Shown piece after piece: positions 1 to 4,384 of a stretch of 5,563 nt of DNA. Positions within the stretch are counted from its first letter, which is position 1; each line of letters opens with the position of its first letter. This DNA comes from Thermoflexales bacterium (lineage in GTDB: Bacteria; Chloroflexota; Anaerolineae; B4-G1; SLSP01), in contig WFQZ01000224.1 in the NCBI GenBank assembly GCA_015486785.1, positions 1 to 5,563 on the forward strand, read 5' to 3'. The notes beneath the pieces were generated by a model that was given only the letters and a program-made list of their open reading frames with translations, was not told the origin of the DNA and did not search any database. The position numbers and the translations under genes were made by a program.

Positions 1-537
1 GAGGAGCAGCGATTCAATCTGCGCGCTATCCAGCGGCGCAAAGCGGAAGATGCGAGAGCGGCTCAGCAGCGGGGCGATGATGGAAAAGTAAGGGTTCTCC
101 GTGGTGGCGCCGATGAGGGTCAACGTGCCGTCTTCCACCACCGGCAGGAGCGCGTCTTGCTGCGATTTGTTCCAGCGGTGGATCTCGTCAATCAGCAGGA
201 TGGTGCGTTTGCCGTACATTCCGCGCCGCTCTTTGGCCGCTTGCACCAACCGCCGCAGGTCGGCCACGCCGGAAAGTACCGCGTTCAGCGATTCAAAATG
301 CGCTTGGGTGCGTTGGGCGATGATTTCCGCCAAGGTGGTTTTACCCACGCCCGGCGGCCCCCAAAAGATGATGGAGGTGTACAGACGGTCGGCTTCAATG
401 GCGCGGCGCAGCAATCGCCCCGGCCCGATGATCTGCTCCTGCCCCACGAACTCCTCCAGGGTGCGGGGACGCATCCGCGCGGCCAACGGAGCTTCGCTGC
501 GGGTCTGCTGCTGACGGCTGTACTCGAATAGTTCCAT
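1..537 (-). CDS. rarA: RarA/MgsA-family AAA+ ATPase, N-terminal part (cut by window edge)
   Basis: The 179 residues present match the N-terminal ATPase region of RarA (MgsA/WRNIP1 family), a cytoplasmic clamp-loader-like ATPase that acts at stalled replication forks. Visible motifs are the family's opening (RMRPRTLEEFVGQEQIIGPG, residues 21-40), Walker A GPPGVGKTT (60-68), Walker B LLIDEIHR (114-121) followed by WNKSQQDALLP, sensor-1 GATTENP (143-149) and the Arg-finger region LLSRSR (157-162). The tryptophan after DEIHR is phenylalanine in the E. coli protein as I remember it, a mild substitution. The C-terminal part of the family (about 420-450 residues in full) lies beyond position 1, so completeness cannot be judged. 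The ATG at 537 is favoured because GGAGGA (552-547, minus strand) precedes it and the protein then begins as the family does. Family assignment is firm; the cellular role comes from homologues. Confidence 0.95.
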   Translation of the reverse strand, partial: MELFEYSRQQQTRSEAPLAARMRPRTLEEFVGQEQIIGPGRLLRRAIEADRLYTSIIFWGPPGVGKTTLAEIIAQRTQAHFESLNAVLSGVADLRRLVQAAKERRGMYGKRTILLIDEIHRWNKSQQDALLPVVEDGTLTLIGATTENPYFSIIAPLLSRSRIFRFAPLDSAQIESLLL

Positions 538-566
538 GCGTGGCTTTCCTCCGGTTGATGAAGCGG

Positions 567-575
567 ATTATATCA
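567..575 (-). promoter_or_regulatory. Extended -10 promoter for rarA
   Basis: In the 57-nt gap between the regulator's stop and the rarA start, the minus strand reads TGATATAAT, which is a TGn extension followed by a perfect TATAAT (572-567). The predicted start of transcription is about 560, giving a leader of roughly 20-25 nt that carries the GGAGGA ribosome site. No good -35 is visible at 589-596, which fits an extended -10 promoter. It suggests rarA can be transcribed independently of the genes upstream. Confidence 0.55.
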
Positions 576-594
576 CGGGCCGCCGCGCCGCAGT

Positions 595-1260
595 TCAGGC
601 GGCTTCCCGCTCCAGGGCACGGCGATCCACGATGGTGATGCGCTGCCGCTGAATCTGGATCACGCCTTCTTTGACGAAGGCGCGCAGGGTGCGGCTGACG
701 ACTTCCCGCACGGTGCCGATCTGCGCGGCAATCGCTTCTTGCGTCCAATGGCGTCCGTCAGGGGCGTCTGATTGGGCGAGCAGGAATTGCGCCAGGCGGC
801 TGCGCACGCTGCGCAGGCTGAGGTCGGAGGTGAGCGTCACCAGTTGCTCGGTGCGGAGCGCACATTCCCGGAGCATGACTTGCGCCAGGGACGGGGTGGC
901 GCGGACGAGGTCGAGGAACGATTCACGGGGGAAGCACAGGGTACGGCAAGGCTGTAACGCGACCACGCTGGCGAGGGCTTGATGGTGGGGCGAGAAGGCC
1001 GCCGTTTGGTTGAACCAGTCCCCCGGCCCGAAGTGAATCAAGGTTTGTTCGCGCCCCTGGCGGTTGGTGCGATAGGCCCGCGCGTAGCCGGAGAGGAGCA
1101 GAAAGATCGGGGCATCCGGATCGCCTTCCAGCACGATGATCGCGCCGGCGGCGTAGGTGGCCGGATAGGAAAATTTGGCATAGAGACCCCCGAATCGGGC
1201 GTCTCCTCTGTCGAGACGCCCAAGTTGGGCGTCTCTATTGTTTTTTTGTGGATCGGGCAT
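595..1260 (-). CDS. Crp/Fnr-family transcriptional regulator with repeat-derived N-terminus
   Basis: This encodes 221 residues with the Crp/Fnr layout. A cyclic-nucleotide-binding-like beta-barrel covers about residues 34-115 (YAAGAIIVLEGDPDAPIFLL, then FGPGDWFN). A dimerisation helix follows at about 117-145. A C-terminal winged helix-turn-helix at about 150-215 has the recognition helix TVREVVSRTLRAFVKEG, with the E..SR residues used for DNA contact. The phosphate-binding signature of cAMP-responsive Crp is absent and there is no N-terminal Fnr cysteine cluster, so the effector is unknown. Residues 9-26 are encoded by the paired palindromes at 1183-1235 and replace the usual first helix. 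The first 26 nt overlap the end of the transposase gene in another frame. No in-frame ATG exists between the repeat and the conserved barrel, so translation must start at 1260 or further upstream; the ribosome site there is weak. The HTH assignment is secure. The start and present functionality are uncertain. Confidence 0.85.
   Translation of the reverse strand: MPDPQKNNRDAQLGRLDRGDARFGGLYAKFSYPATYAAGAIIVLEGDPDAPIFLLLSGYARAYRTNRQGREQTLIHFGPGDWFNQTAAFSPHHQALASVVALQPCRTLCFPRESFLDLVRATPSLAQVMLRECALRTEQLVTLTSDLSLRSVRSRLAQFLLAQSDAPDGRHWTQEAIAAQIGTVREVVSRTLRAFVKEGVIQIQRQRITIVDRRALEREAA
1180..1238. repeat. REPIN-like pair of palindromes with inverted ends
   Basis: Two 23-nt palindromes sit 7 nt apart (period 30 nt). 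The one at 1183-1205 has 11-nt arms with one mismatch around a central A. The one at 1213-1235 is perfect, with arms GAGACGCCCAA and TTGGGCGTCTC around a central G. The outermost bases are inverted too: ATAGAGAC at 1180-1187 and GTCTCTAT at 1231-1238. Two inverted REP-like hairpins in one unit next to a RAYT gene is the arrangement called a REPIN. The unit is read through by the regulator gene and touches the transposase stop codon. Identity as this transposase's substrate is inferred from position and from the third copy inside the transposase gene. Confidence 0.8.
1213..1247 (+). terminator. Hairpin plus T-tract, terminator-like on the plus strand
   Basis: The perfect palindrome at 1213-1235 is followed on the plus strand by TATTG and seven T (1241-1247), giving the shape of an intrinsic terminator. 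No plus-strand gene lies upstream, so if active it could only stop antisense transcription. The T-tract is the complement of lysine codons at the end of the transposase, which may be its only reason for existing. Confidence 0.3.
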
Positions 1261-1810
1261 GGTGTTTCTGTTCCCATTTCGCGGGGTTGTTGATGATGTA
1301 CCGCCGGATGCGTTCCAATGCCCCGGCGTCGGGGATGATGCTATCATAATAACGGGATTGCCAGGCGAAATTGTATCCGCGTTTCCTGATTTGGATGGTG
1401 CATATCCGTTTGTATTGGTTGATGATGACCCCCAATGATCCCGGTTTCCAATGGTTGGGTGGTATGGTGGGGGATGTGGGGGATGTGGAGACGCCCAAAT
1501 TGGGCGTCTCCACCATCGTCTCCACCATCATATCCATCATATCCATTATCACAATGATTCCATGGATATGATCGGGCATGATCACAAATTCATCCAATGC
1601 GACATGCGGAAAATGGGCCGGGATTTCCCGCCAATAGGTTTCCGCGATGCGCCCGATTTCGGATAATTCCATTGTGCCATGCACGATCTTGCCGAAATAG
1701 GGGACGCGGTTTTTGGTGCAGATGGTGACGAAGTAGCCCCCCGGTGAGGCATAATCCCAATTCTTCAGGCGGATGGATTCGACGCGGTATTTATTTTTGT
1801 ACCAGGTCAT
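1235..1810 (-). CDS. REP-associated tyrosine transposase (RAYT, Y1/HUH family)
   Basis: This 191-residue protein belongs to the Y1 transposase family (IS200/IS605-like, RAYT branch), single-strand nucleases that nick and join DNA through a tyrosine. It shows the opening GGYFVTICTKNR (24-35), the HUH motif in VIMPDHIHGIIVI (77-89, His81 and His83), then LGVIINQYKR, WQSRYYDSII (150-159), and RRYIINNPAKW (169-179). Tyr171 aligns with the nucleophile of E. coli TnpA_REP in DYIYINP, from memory. The length is normal and no frameshift is seen. Residues 90-120, between the HUH strand and LGVII, are an unusual low-complexity linker with MDMMDMM, two MVET units and a palindrome-encoded ETPNLGVST. The start has a good ribosome site, GAGGAG, 5 nt before the ATG. 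The TAG stop falls on the edge of the REPIN-like repeat. Base composition is much more AT-rich than neighbouring genes, consistent with acquisition. Confidence 0.92.
   Translation of the reverse strand: MTWYKNKYRVESIRLKNWDYASPGGYFVTICTKNRVPYFGKIVHGTMELSEIGRIAETYWREIPAHFPHVALDEFVIMPDHIHGIIVIMDMMDMMVETMVETPNLGVSTSPTSPTIPPNHWKPGSLGVIINQYKRICTIQIRKRGYNFAWQSRYYDSIIPDAGALERIRRYIINNPAKWEQKHHARSTKKQ
1485..1513. repeat. Perfect palindrome inside the transposase gene
   Basis: Arms GTGGAGACGCCCAA and TTGGGCGTCTCCAC, 14 nt each, surround a single A at 1499. The inner 11 nt of each arm are identical to the perfect palindrome at 1213-1235, so it is the same repeat family. On the coding strand it is read in frame as VETPNLGVST (residues 100-109). 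The transcript would carry a very stable hairpin in mid-gene. Confidence 0.9.
1506..1546. repeat. Two abutting pairs of short direct repeats
   Basis: GTCTCCACCATC occurs twice head to tail (1506-1517, 1518-1529), the first copy beginning within the palindrome arm. CATATCCAT follows twice (1529-1537, 1538-1546). On the coding strand they give MVET twice and MDM-type units twice. Unit lengths of 12 and 9 nt preserve the frame. They look like replication slippage in the linker of the transposase. Confidence 0.8.
1536..1572. repeat. Inverted repeat covering the HUH codons
   Basis: ATCATATCCAT (1536-1546) and ATGGATATGAT (1562-1572) are exact reverse complements across a 15-nt loop. On the coding strand one arm encodes the catalytic His-Ile-His and the other encodes the Met-Asp-Met linker, so the linker DNA is an inverted copy of the HUH codons. 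Confidence 0.7.
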
Positions 1811-1837
1811 CCTTGCTCCTCGGCGCGGGACGTCACC

Positions 1838-2632
1838 TTAGGCGGGCGCTTCGTTGAGCACCTGGAGCAGGCGCAAGCTCGCTTCGGCGGCCAGCCACAG
1901 CAGCTTTTCACGCACGGCGGTATGATCCCGCCAGCCGCGCATATCCCACGCCTCCCCGCTGAGGTCATCCCCGGCGTAGAGGTACTGCCCAAAGGGCACG
2001 CCGCGAAATTGCGCCACGGCGAAGAAGGCGGCGGCTTCCATCTCCACGGTCAAGCAGCCCTCGGCCCGACGACGGCGCACCTTGCCCGGCGTTTCGCGGT
2101 AAAAGGCGTCGGTGGTCCAGGTTTTGCCGCGCACGTAAGGCACGGCGTGACGGCGCAAGGTCGCTTCCAGCACGGCCACGGCTCGCGGGTCGGGCGCGAC
2201 CTCGCGGGCGGGCGGCAGGTAATGGTACGAGGTGCCTTCATCACGCAGGGCCGCCGTGGGGATGACCACGTGCCCCATCGTGAGCTGCTCATCCAGTGCC
2301 CCCGCGCCGCCGCAGGCGACGCCCACGCGGCAGCCTCGCGCGATGGCTTCTTCCAAAACACCGGCGGCCAGCGGCGCACCAACGCCGGGATGAAACAGGG
2401 TGAACGTTTGTCCATCCAGGGGCACGGCGTAGAAGGGATGAATGCCCTTTTCCGAGCGGGATACGGCCACCGGTTCCAGGTGCTCGCGGCGCACCAGGTC
2501 GGTGATCACATCCTGAAAGAAGCAGGCGACGCAGGCTTGCGGCATCTCCGGCTGCGGGGCGATTACCTTCCCCGGCTCAATCATCGCCTCGCGCTGTGGG
2601 TCAAACTCCAGGATGGGATACGGGAGCGGCAT
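1838..2632 (-). CDS. Nucleoside phosphorylase (PNP/UDP family)
   Basis: The 264-residue cytoplasmic protein has the features of PF01048 phosphorylases, which split purine or pyrimidine nucleosides with phosphate into base and ribose-1-phosphate for salvage. Key stretches are FHPGVGAPLAAGVLEEAIARG (80-100) and ACGGAGALDEQLTMGHVVIP (106-125, the phosphate/ribose-side glycine turn). TWTTDAFYRET (171-181) and VEMEAAAFFAVA (196-207), with the ribose-binding Met-Glu, follow, then AGDDLSGEAWD (220-230), where an acidic residue would sit by the base. TTDAFY is closer to uridine-phosphorylase-like members than to classical PNP, but the substrate cannot be fixed by eye. The start at 2632 (MPLPYPILEFDP) is chosen because it overlaps the stop of the preceding gene as TAATG. 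The longer in-frame extension to 2899 would run through that gene. Its own ribosome site is poor, so translation is probably coupled. Confidence 0.9.
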   Translation of the reverse strand: MPLPYPILEFDPQREAMIEPGKVIAPQPEMPQACVACFFQDVITDLVRREHLEPVAVSRSEKGIHPFYAVPLDGQTFTLFHPGVGAPLAAGVLEEAIARGCRVGVACGGAGALDEQLTMGHVVIPTAALRDEGTSYHYLPPAREVAPDPRAVAVLEATLRRHAVPYVRGKTWTTDAFYRETPGKVRRRRAEGCLTVEMEAAAFFAVAQFRGVPFGQYLYAGDDLSGEAWDMRGWRDHTAVREKLLWLAAEASLRLLQVLNEAPA

Positions 2633-2994
2633 TAGAGACCCAAAACGTGCTGACTGATCAGCCGATAAGCGGTGTGAGCTTTTTCCGCGCCCCAGAAGGC
2701 AAAAACGAAGTTGCCCGCCGGCGTGATCAAGGTGATCTCGCTGCTGCGCAGCAAAGTGCCTTCGTCGCTGGAGGCTATGGCCGTGATCCGCGAGTAGGGC
2801 AGTGAGATCATCGTCTTTTTGGGCAGCACGATCCCTTGATCGTAGAAAATCAACCGGTTGCTGGTGATGCCGACGAATCCGCTGCCGCCGCCCTTGCAAT
2901 CGAAGACCGCGTACAGTTGCTCTCCGGCGACGAGGTATTCCTCAATGCGCTTGAGCTGGCTTTTGTGGTCATACTGAACTTCAGAACGAGTCAT
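2632..2994 (-). CDS. Small bacterial PH-domain-like protein
   Basis: The 120-residue soluble protein has no signal peptide or membrane segment. After an N-terminal helix with a conserved-looking VAGEQLYAVFDC (22-33) it has the strand pattern of bacterial PH domains. GFVGITSNRLIFYDQG (39-54) is the typical 'T..RLI.y' strand pair, KTMISLPYSRITAIAS (60-75) the following basic/aliphatic strands, SEITLITPAGNFVFAFW (85-101) a beta-hairpin, and EKAHTAYRLISQHVLGL the closing helix. Such domains (YokE-like, bPH) lack a common known ligand, so no function is proposed. It heads the leftward unit, preceded by a strong AGGAGG-type ribosome site (minus strand, 3005-2995), and its TAA overlaps the phosphorylase ATG by one base. 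That makes co-expression with nucleoside salvage likely without showing a functional link. Confidence 0.8.
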   Translation of the reverse strand: MTRSEVQYDHKSQLKRIEEYLVAGEQLYAVFDCKGGGSGFVGITSNRLIFYDQGIVLPKKTMISLPYSRITAIASSDEGTLLRSSEITLITPAGNFVFAFWGAEKAHTAYRLISQHVLGL

Positions 2995-3031
2995 GTTGCC
3001 TCCTCGGTTGGAATCTCGCTAGGACTCGTTC
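2984..3031 (-). promoter_or_regulatory. 9-bp inverted repeat framing the ribosome site and start codon of the PH gene
   Basis: GAACGAGTC (2984-2992) and GACTCGTTC (3023-3031) are exact reverse complements separated by 30 nt. The spacer holds the strong ribosome site, and the G of the start codon is in the stem. An outer pair, CTTCAG (2979-2984) and CTGAAG (3045-3050), could extend it with a 13-nt bulge. It may be an operator at the transcription start or an mRNA hairpin presenting the ribosome site in its loop. Chance cannot be excluded for a 9-nt arm. Confidence 0.4.
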
Positions 3032-3059
3032 ATTCTACACGATGCTGAAGCTGCGTCAC
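3032..3059 (-). promoter_or_regulatory. Candidate sigma70-like promoter for the PH/phosphorylase unit
   Basis: The minus strand has GTGACG (3059-3054), a 16-nt spacer and TAGAAT (3037-3032), matching 4 of 6 and 5 of 6 consensus positions. Transcription would start near 3025, leaving a leader of about 30 nt before the ATG at 2994. If that start is right, the upstream arm of the inverted repeat is only partly transcribed. Confidence 0.4.
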
Positions 3060-3077
3060 TTATCCCGCCTCCACACA

Positions 3078-3105
3078 TTGGAATTTGCCCGTTGCCCTAT
3101 ATAAT
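3078..3105 (+). promoter_or_regulatory. Candidate sigma70-like promoter for the lipoprotein-mtaB unit
   Basis: TTGGAA (3078-3083), a 16-nt spacer and a perfect TATAAT (3100-3105) lie about 85 nt before the first lipoprotein start. The predicted start is about 3112, with a leader of nearly 80 nt in which I see no clear riboswitch or attenuator. The -35 box is 18 nt from the -35 of the divergent promoter, so the two are back to back. Confidence 0.55.
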
Positions 3106-3190
3106 CAGTCATTGCTCATCCTCGGCGGCCTCGGTGCCCTTGCGATGAGCGGTGAATCGCCAGAAACAAATTCCAACAGGGACTTAGCCA

Positions 3191-3796
3191 ATGAAACGAT
3201 ACATTTTTTTGATCCTCGTGCTGTTGCTCCTGGGGGGATGCGCCGGCGGGACTGCGCCCTTCAGTGATGATTTTTCCGATCCGGCCAGCGGCTGGGGCGC
3301 ATCGTCCCACGAGACTTATGTGCGCGGCTACCAGCAAGGGCAGTATTTGATCCAAATTGACGTGCCACACTGGTTCGTGTGGGCGATCAACGGCCACAAG
3401 TACGGCGATGCGGCCTTGGAGGTGACGACGCGCACGGAGAACACGCAGGATAACCATTACGGGCTGCTGTGCCGTTACGAAAACGACAACTTCTACTACT
3501 TCGCCATCAGCTCCGATGGCTACTACGCCATCTACCGGCACGACGCGGGGCAAGGGCTGATCCCGCTCACCGGCGCGGCGATGCTGCGCTCGCCCCAGAT
3601 TCACACAGACGGTACAGAAAATCACCTGCGGGCCGAATGTCAAGGCGATCAACTCACGCTCTACGTGAACGGGACGCTCGTCGCGCAAGCCCAGGACGAT
3701 ACTTTGAGCAAGGGATTCGTCGGGCTGGCGGCGGGCACGCTCAAGCAAGGAGGCGTGCTGGTATGGTTCGACGATTTCAGCGCGGAAAAGCCTTAA
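3191..3796 (+). CDS. Secreted lipoprotein with beta-sandwich (LamG/DUF1080-like) domain, paralogue 1
   Basis: The 201-residue precursor has a charged start (MKR), a hydrophobic stretch and a lipobox LGGC with the lipidated Cys at 17, so it should be anchored on the outer face of the membrane. The mature part looks like a single jelly-roll domain of the concanavalin/LamG or 3-keto-disaccharide hydrolase-like type. FSDDFSDPASGW (24-35) is the first strand, HYGLLCRYENDNFYYFAISSDGYYAIYR (89-116) the core hairpins, NHLRAECQGDQLTLYVNGTLVAQ (144-166) the 'ligand-face' strands, and GVLVWFDDF closes the domain. In such folds a sugar or surface ligand is common, but no catalytic residues are evident and none is claimed. 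An AGGGA ribosome site (3178-3182) precedes the ATG. It overlaps the next gene by 34 nt, and that gene encodes a recognisable paralogue. Confidence 0.85.
   Translation: MKRYIFLILVLLLLGGCAGGTAPFSDDFSDPASGWGASSHETYVRGYQQGQYLIQIDVPHWFVWAINGHKYGDAALEVTTRTENTQDNHYGLLCRYENDNFYYFAISSDGYYAIYRHDAGQGLIPLTGAAMLRSPQIHTDGTENHLRAECQGDQLTLYVNGTLVAQAQDDTLSKGFVGLAAGTLKQGGVLVWFDDFSAEKP
3747..3753 (+). promoter_or_regulatory. Ribosome binding site within lipoprotein 1 that sets the start of lipoprotein 2
   Basis: AAGGAGG, a near-perfect Shine-Dalgarno, lies 9 nt before the ATG at 3763 and inside the previous reading frame. It decides the start of the second lipoprotein over the much longer in-frame extension to 3469. 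Confidence 0.75.
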
Positions 3797-4383
3797 TCGC
3801 CGGTGTGCTGCTGCTGTTCCTGAGTGCCTGCTCCGCCGCTCCCACCCCCTGGGCAGATTCCTTCGACGCCGCCGGTTCGTGGCATCTCAGCTCCGATCCC
3901 TCCGCCACCGTCTCGGTGAAAGACGGGCAATTGCAAATCCACATCTTGCAGCCGGAGCAGATCGCTTGGGCTGCGGCGGGGCAAAGTTGGCAGGATTTCC
4001 ACTTGGCAGTGGATGCGACGCCCCTTTCCGGCCCGGCGGACAACGAGTACGGGGTGTTGGTGCGGATGAACGGCGATGCGGATTTCTACGCCTTCTCCGT
4101 CAGCGGGGATGGGTACGTGCGTGCCGCCCGTTATCAAGCCGGGCAGTGGGAGCTTTTAGGCCCGGATTGGACGCGCAGCGAGGCGGTGCATCCCGGCACG
4201 GCGACGAATCACCTGGAGATCACGGCGCAGGGGGCACGGCTGACCTTCACGGTGAACGGCGTGACGGTGGCGCAAGTGACGGACGACGCCTTACCGCGCG
4301 GGGACATCGGCCTGTACGCCGGATCGTTCGCCACGGCGGATGTGATGATCGCCTTTGACAATCTCACCGTTGAGCCGCGATAA
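3763..4383 (+). CDS. Secreted lipoprotein with beta-sandwich (LamG/DUF1080-like) domain, paralogue 2
   Basis: From the ATG at 3763 the protein is 206 residues with a textbook lipoprotein signal: MVRRFQRGK, a hydrophobic core, then LSAC with the lipidated Cys at 23. The domain mirrors its neighbour: WADSFDAAGSW (30-40), EYGVLVRMNGDADFYAFSVSGD (95-116), NHLEITAQGARLTFTVNGVTVAQ (149-171), then RGDIGLYAG and IAFDNLTVEP at the end. The pair therefore arose by tandem duplication, followed by strong divergence. Both cysteines of the mature domain of copy 1 (Cys94 and Cys150) are absent here. Choosing this start places the signal peptide at the very N-terminus; the open frame continuing upstream to 3469 is the other frame of copy 1. 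Ligand and role are unknown. mtaB follows after one base. Confidence 0.88.
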   Translation: MVRRFQRGKALIAGVLLLFLSACSAAPTPWADSFDAAGSWHLSSDPSATVSVKDGQLQIHILQPEQIAWAAAGQSWQDFHLAVDATPLSGPADNEYGVLVRMNGDADFYAFSVSGDGYVRAARYQAGQWELLGPDWTRSEAVHPGTATNHLEITAQGARLTFTVNGVTVAQVTDDALPRGDIGLYAGSFATADVMIAFDNLTVEPR

Positions 4384-4384
4384 G

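Larger units (their letters stand above)
1180..1810 (-). mobile_element. RAYT gene with adjoining REPIN-like repeat (putative mobile unit)
   Basis: The transposase gene and its downstream palindrome pair form a block whose base composition differs from both sides. It lies between the phosphorylase stop (1838) and the regulator's conserved body (from about 1180). No matching palindrome is seen on the upstream side: the 27 nt at 1811-1837 hold only the ribosome site and a short GACGTC. The left boundary of the unit is therefore undefined, and the coordinates given are a minimum. RAYTs are usually domesticated single-copy genes that mobilise REPs rather than themselves, so whether the whole block moves is open. 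Confidence 0.6.

Noticed and set aside
595..1347. Longer start at 1347 for the Crp-type regulator (250 residues)
   Set aside because: The extra 29 residues are the other frame of the transposase C-terminus and look random. It cannot be formally excluded, because the 1260 start also has a weak ribosome site.
1183..1510. CRISPR-like array made of the three palindromes
   Set aside because: Only three copies, spacing of 30 and then 275 nt, each a complete hairpin, and no cas genes. The RAYT context explains them.
1922..2635. Plus-strand open frame of 237 codons opposite the phosphorylase
   Set aside because: A GC-rich antisense shadow with Gly/His/Arg bias and no recognisable domain; the opposite strand has a clear family match.
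2633..2643. Possible half-palindrome relic (TAGAGACCCAA) at the PH/phosphorylase junction
   Set aside because: The match to one arm requires a 2-nt deletion, there is no second arm, and it falls on needed coding bases; most likely chance.
2836..2853. TTGAT-N8-ATCAA, resembling an Fnr box
   Set aside because: Fnr sites need a 4-nt spacer, and this lies inside the PH-domain coding sequence far from any promoter.
1838..2899. In-frame extension of the phosphorylase to an ATG at 2899 (353 residues)
   Set aside because: The added 89 residues are Arg/Gln/His-rich, resemble no family and lie over the well-supported PH-domain gene; the TAATG junction gives a natural start at 2632.
3469..4383. Longer frame for lipoprotein 2 beginning at 3469
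   Set aside because: It would bury the signal peptide mid-protein, and the upstream part is an Arg-rich shadow of lipoprotein 1. AAGGAGG at 3747-3753 marks the real start.
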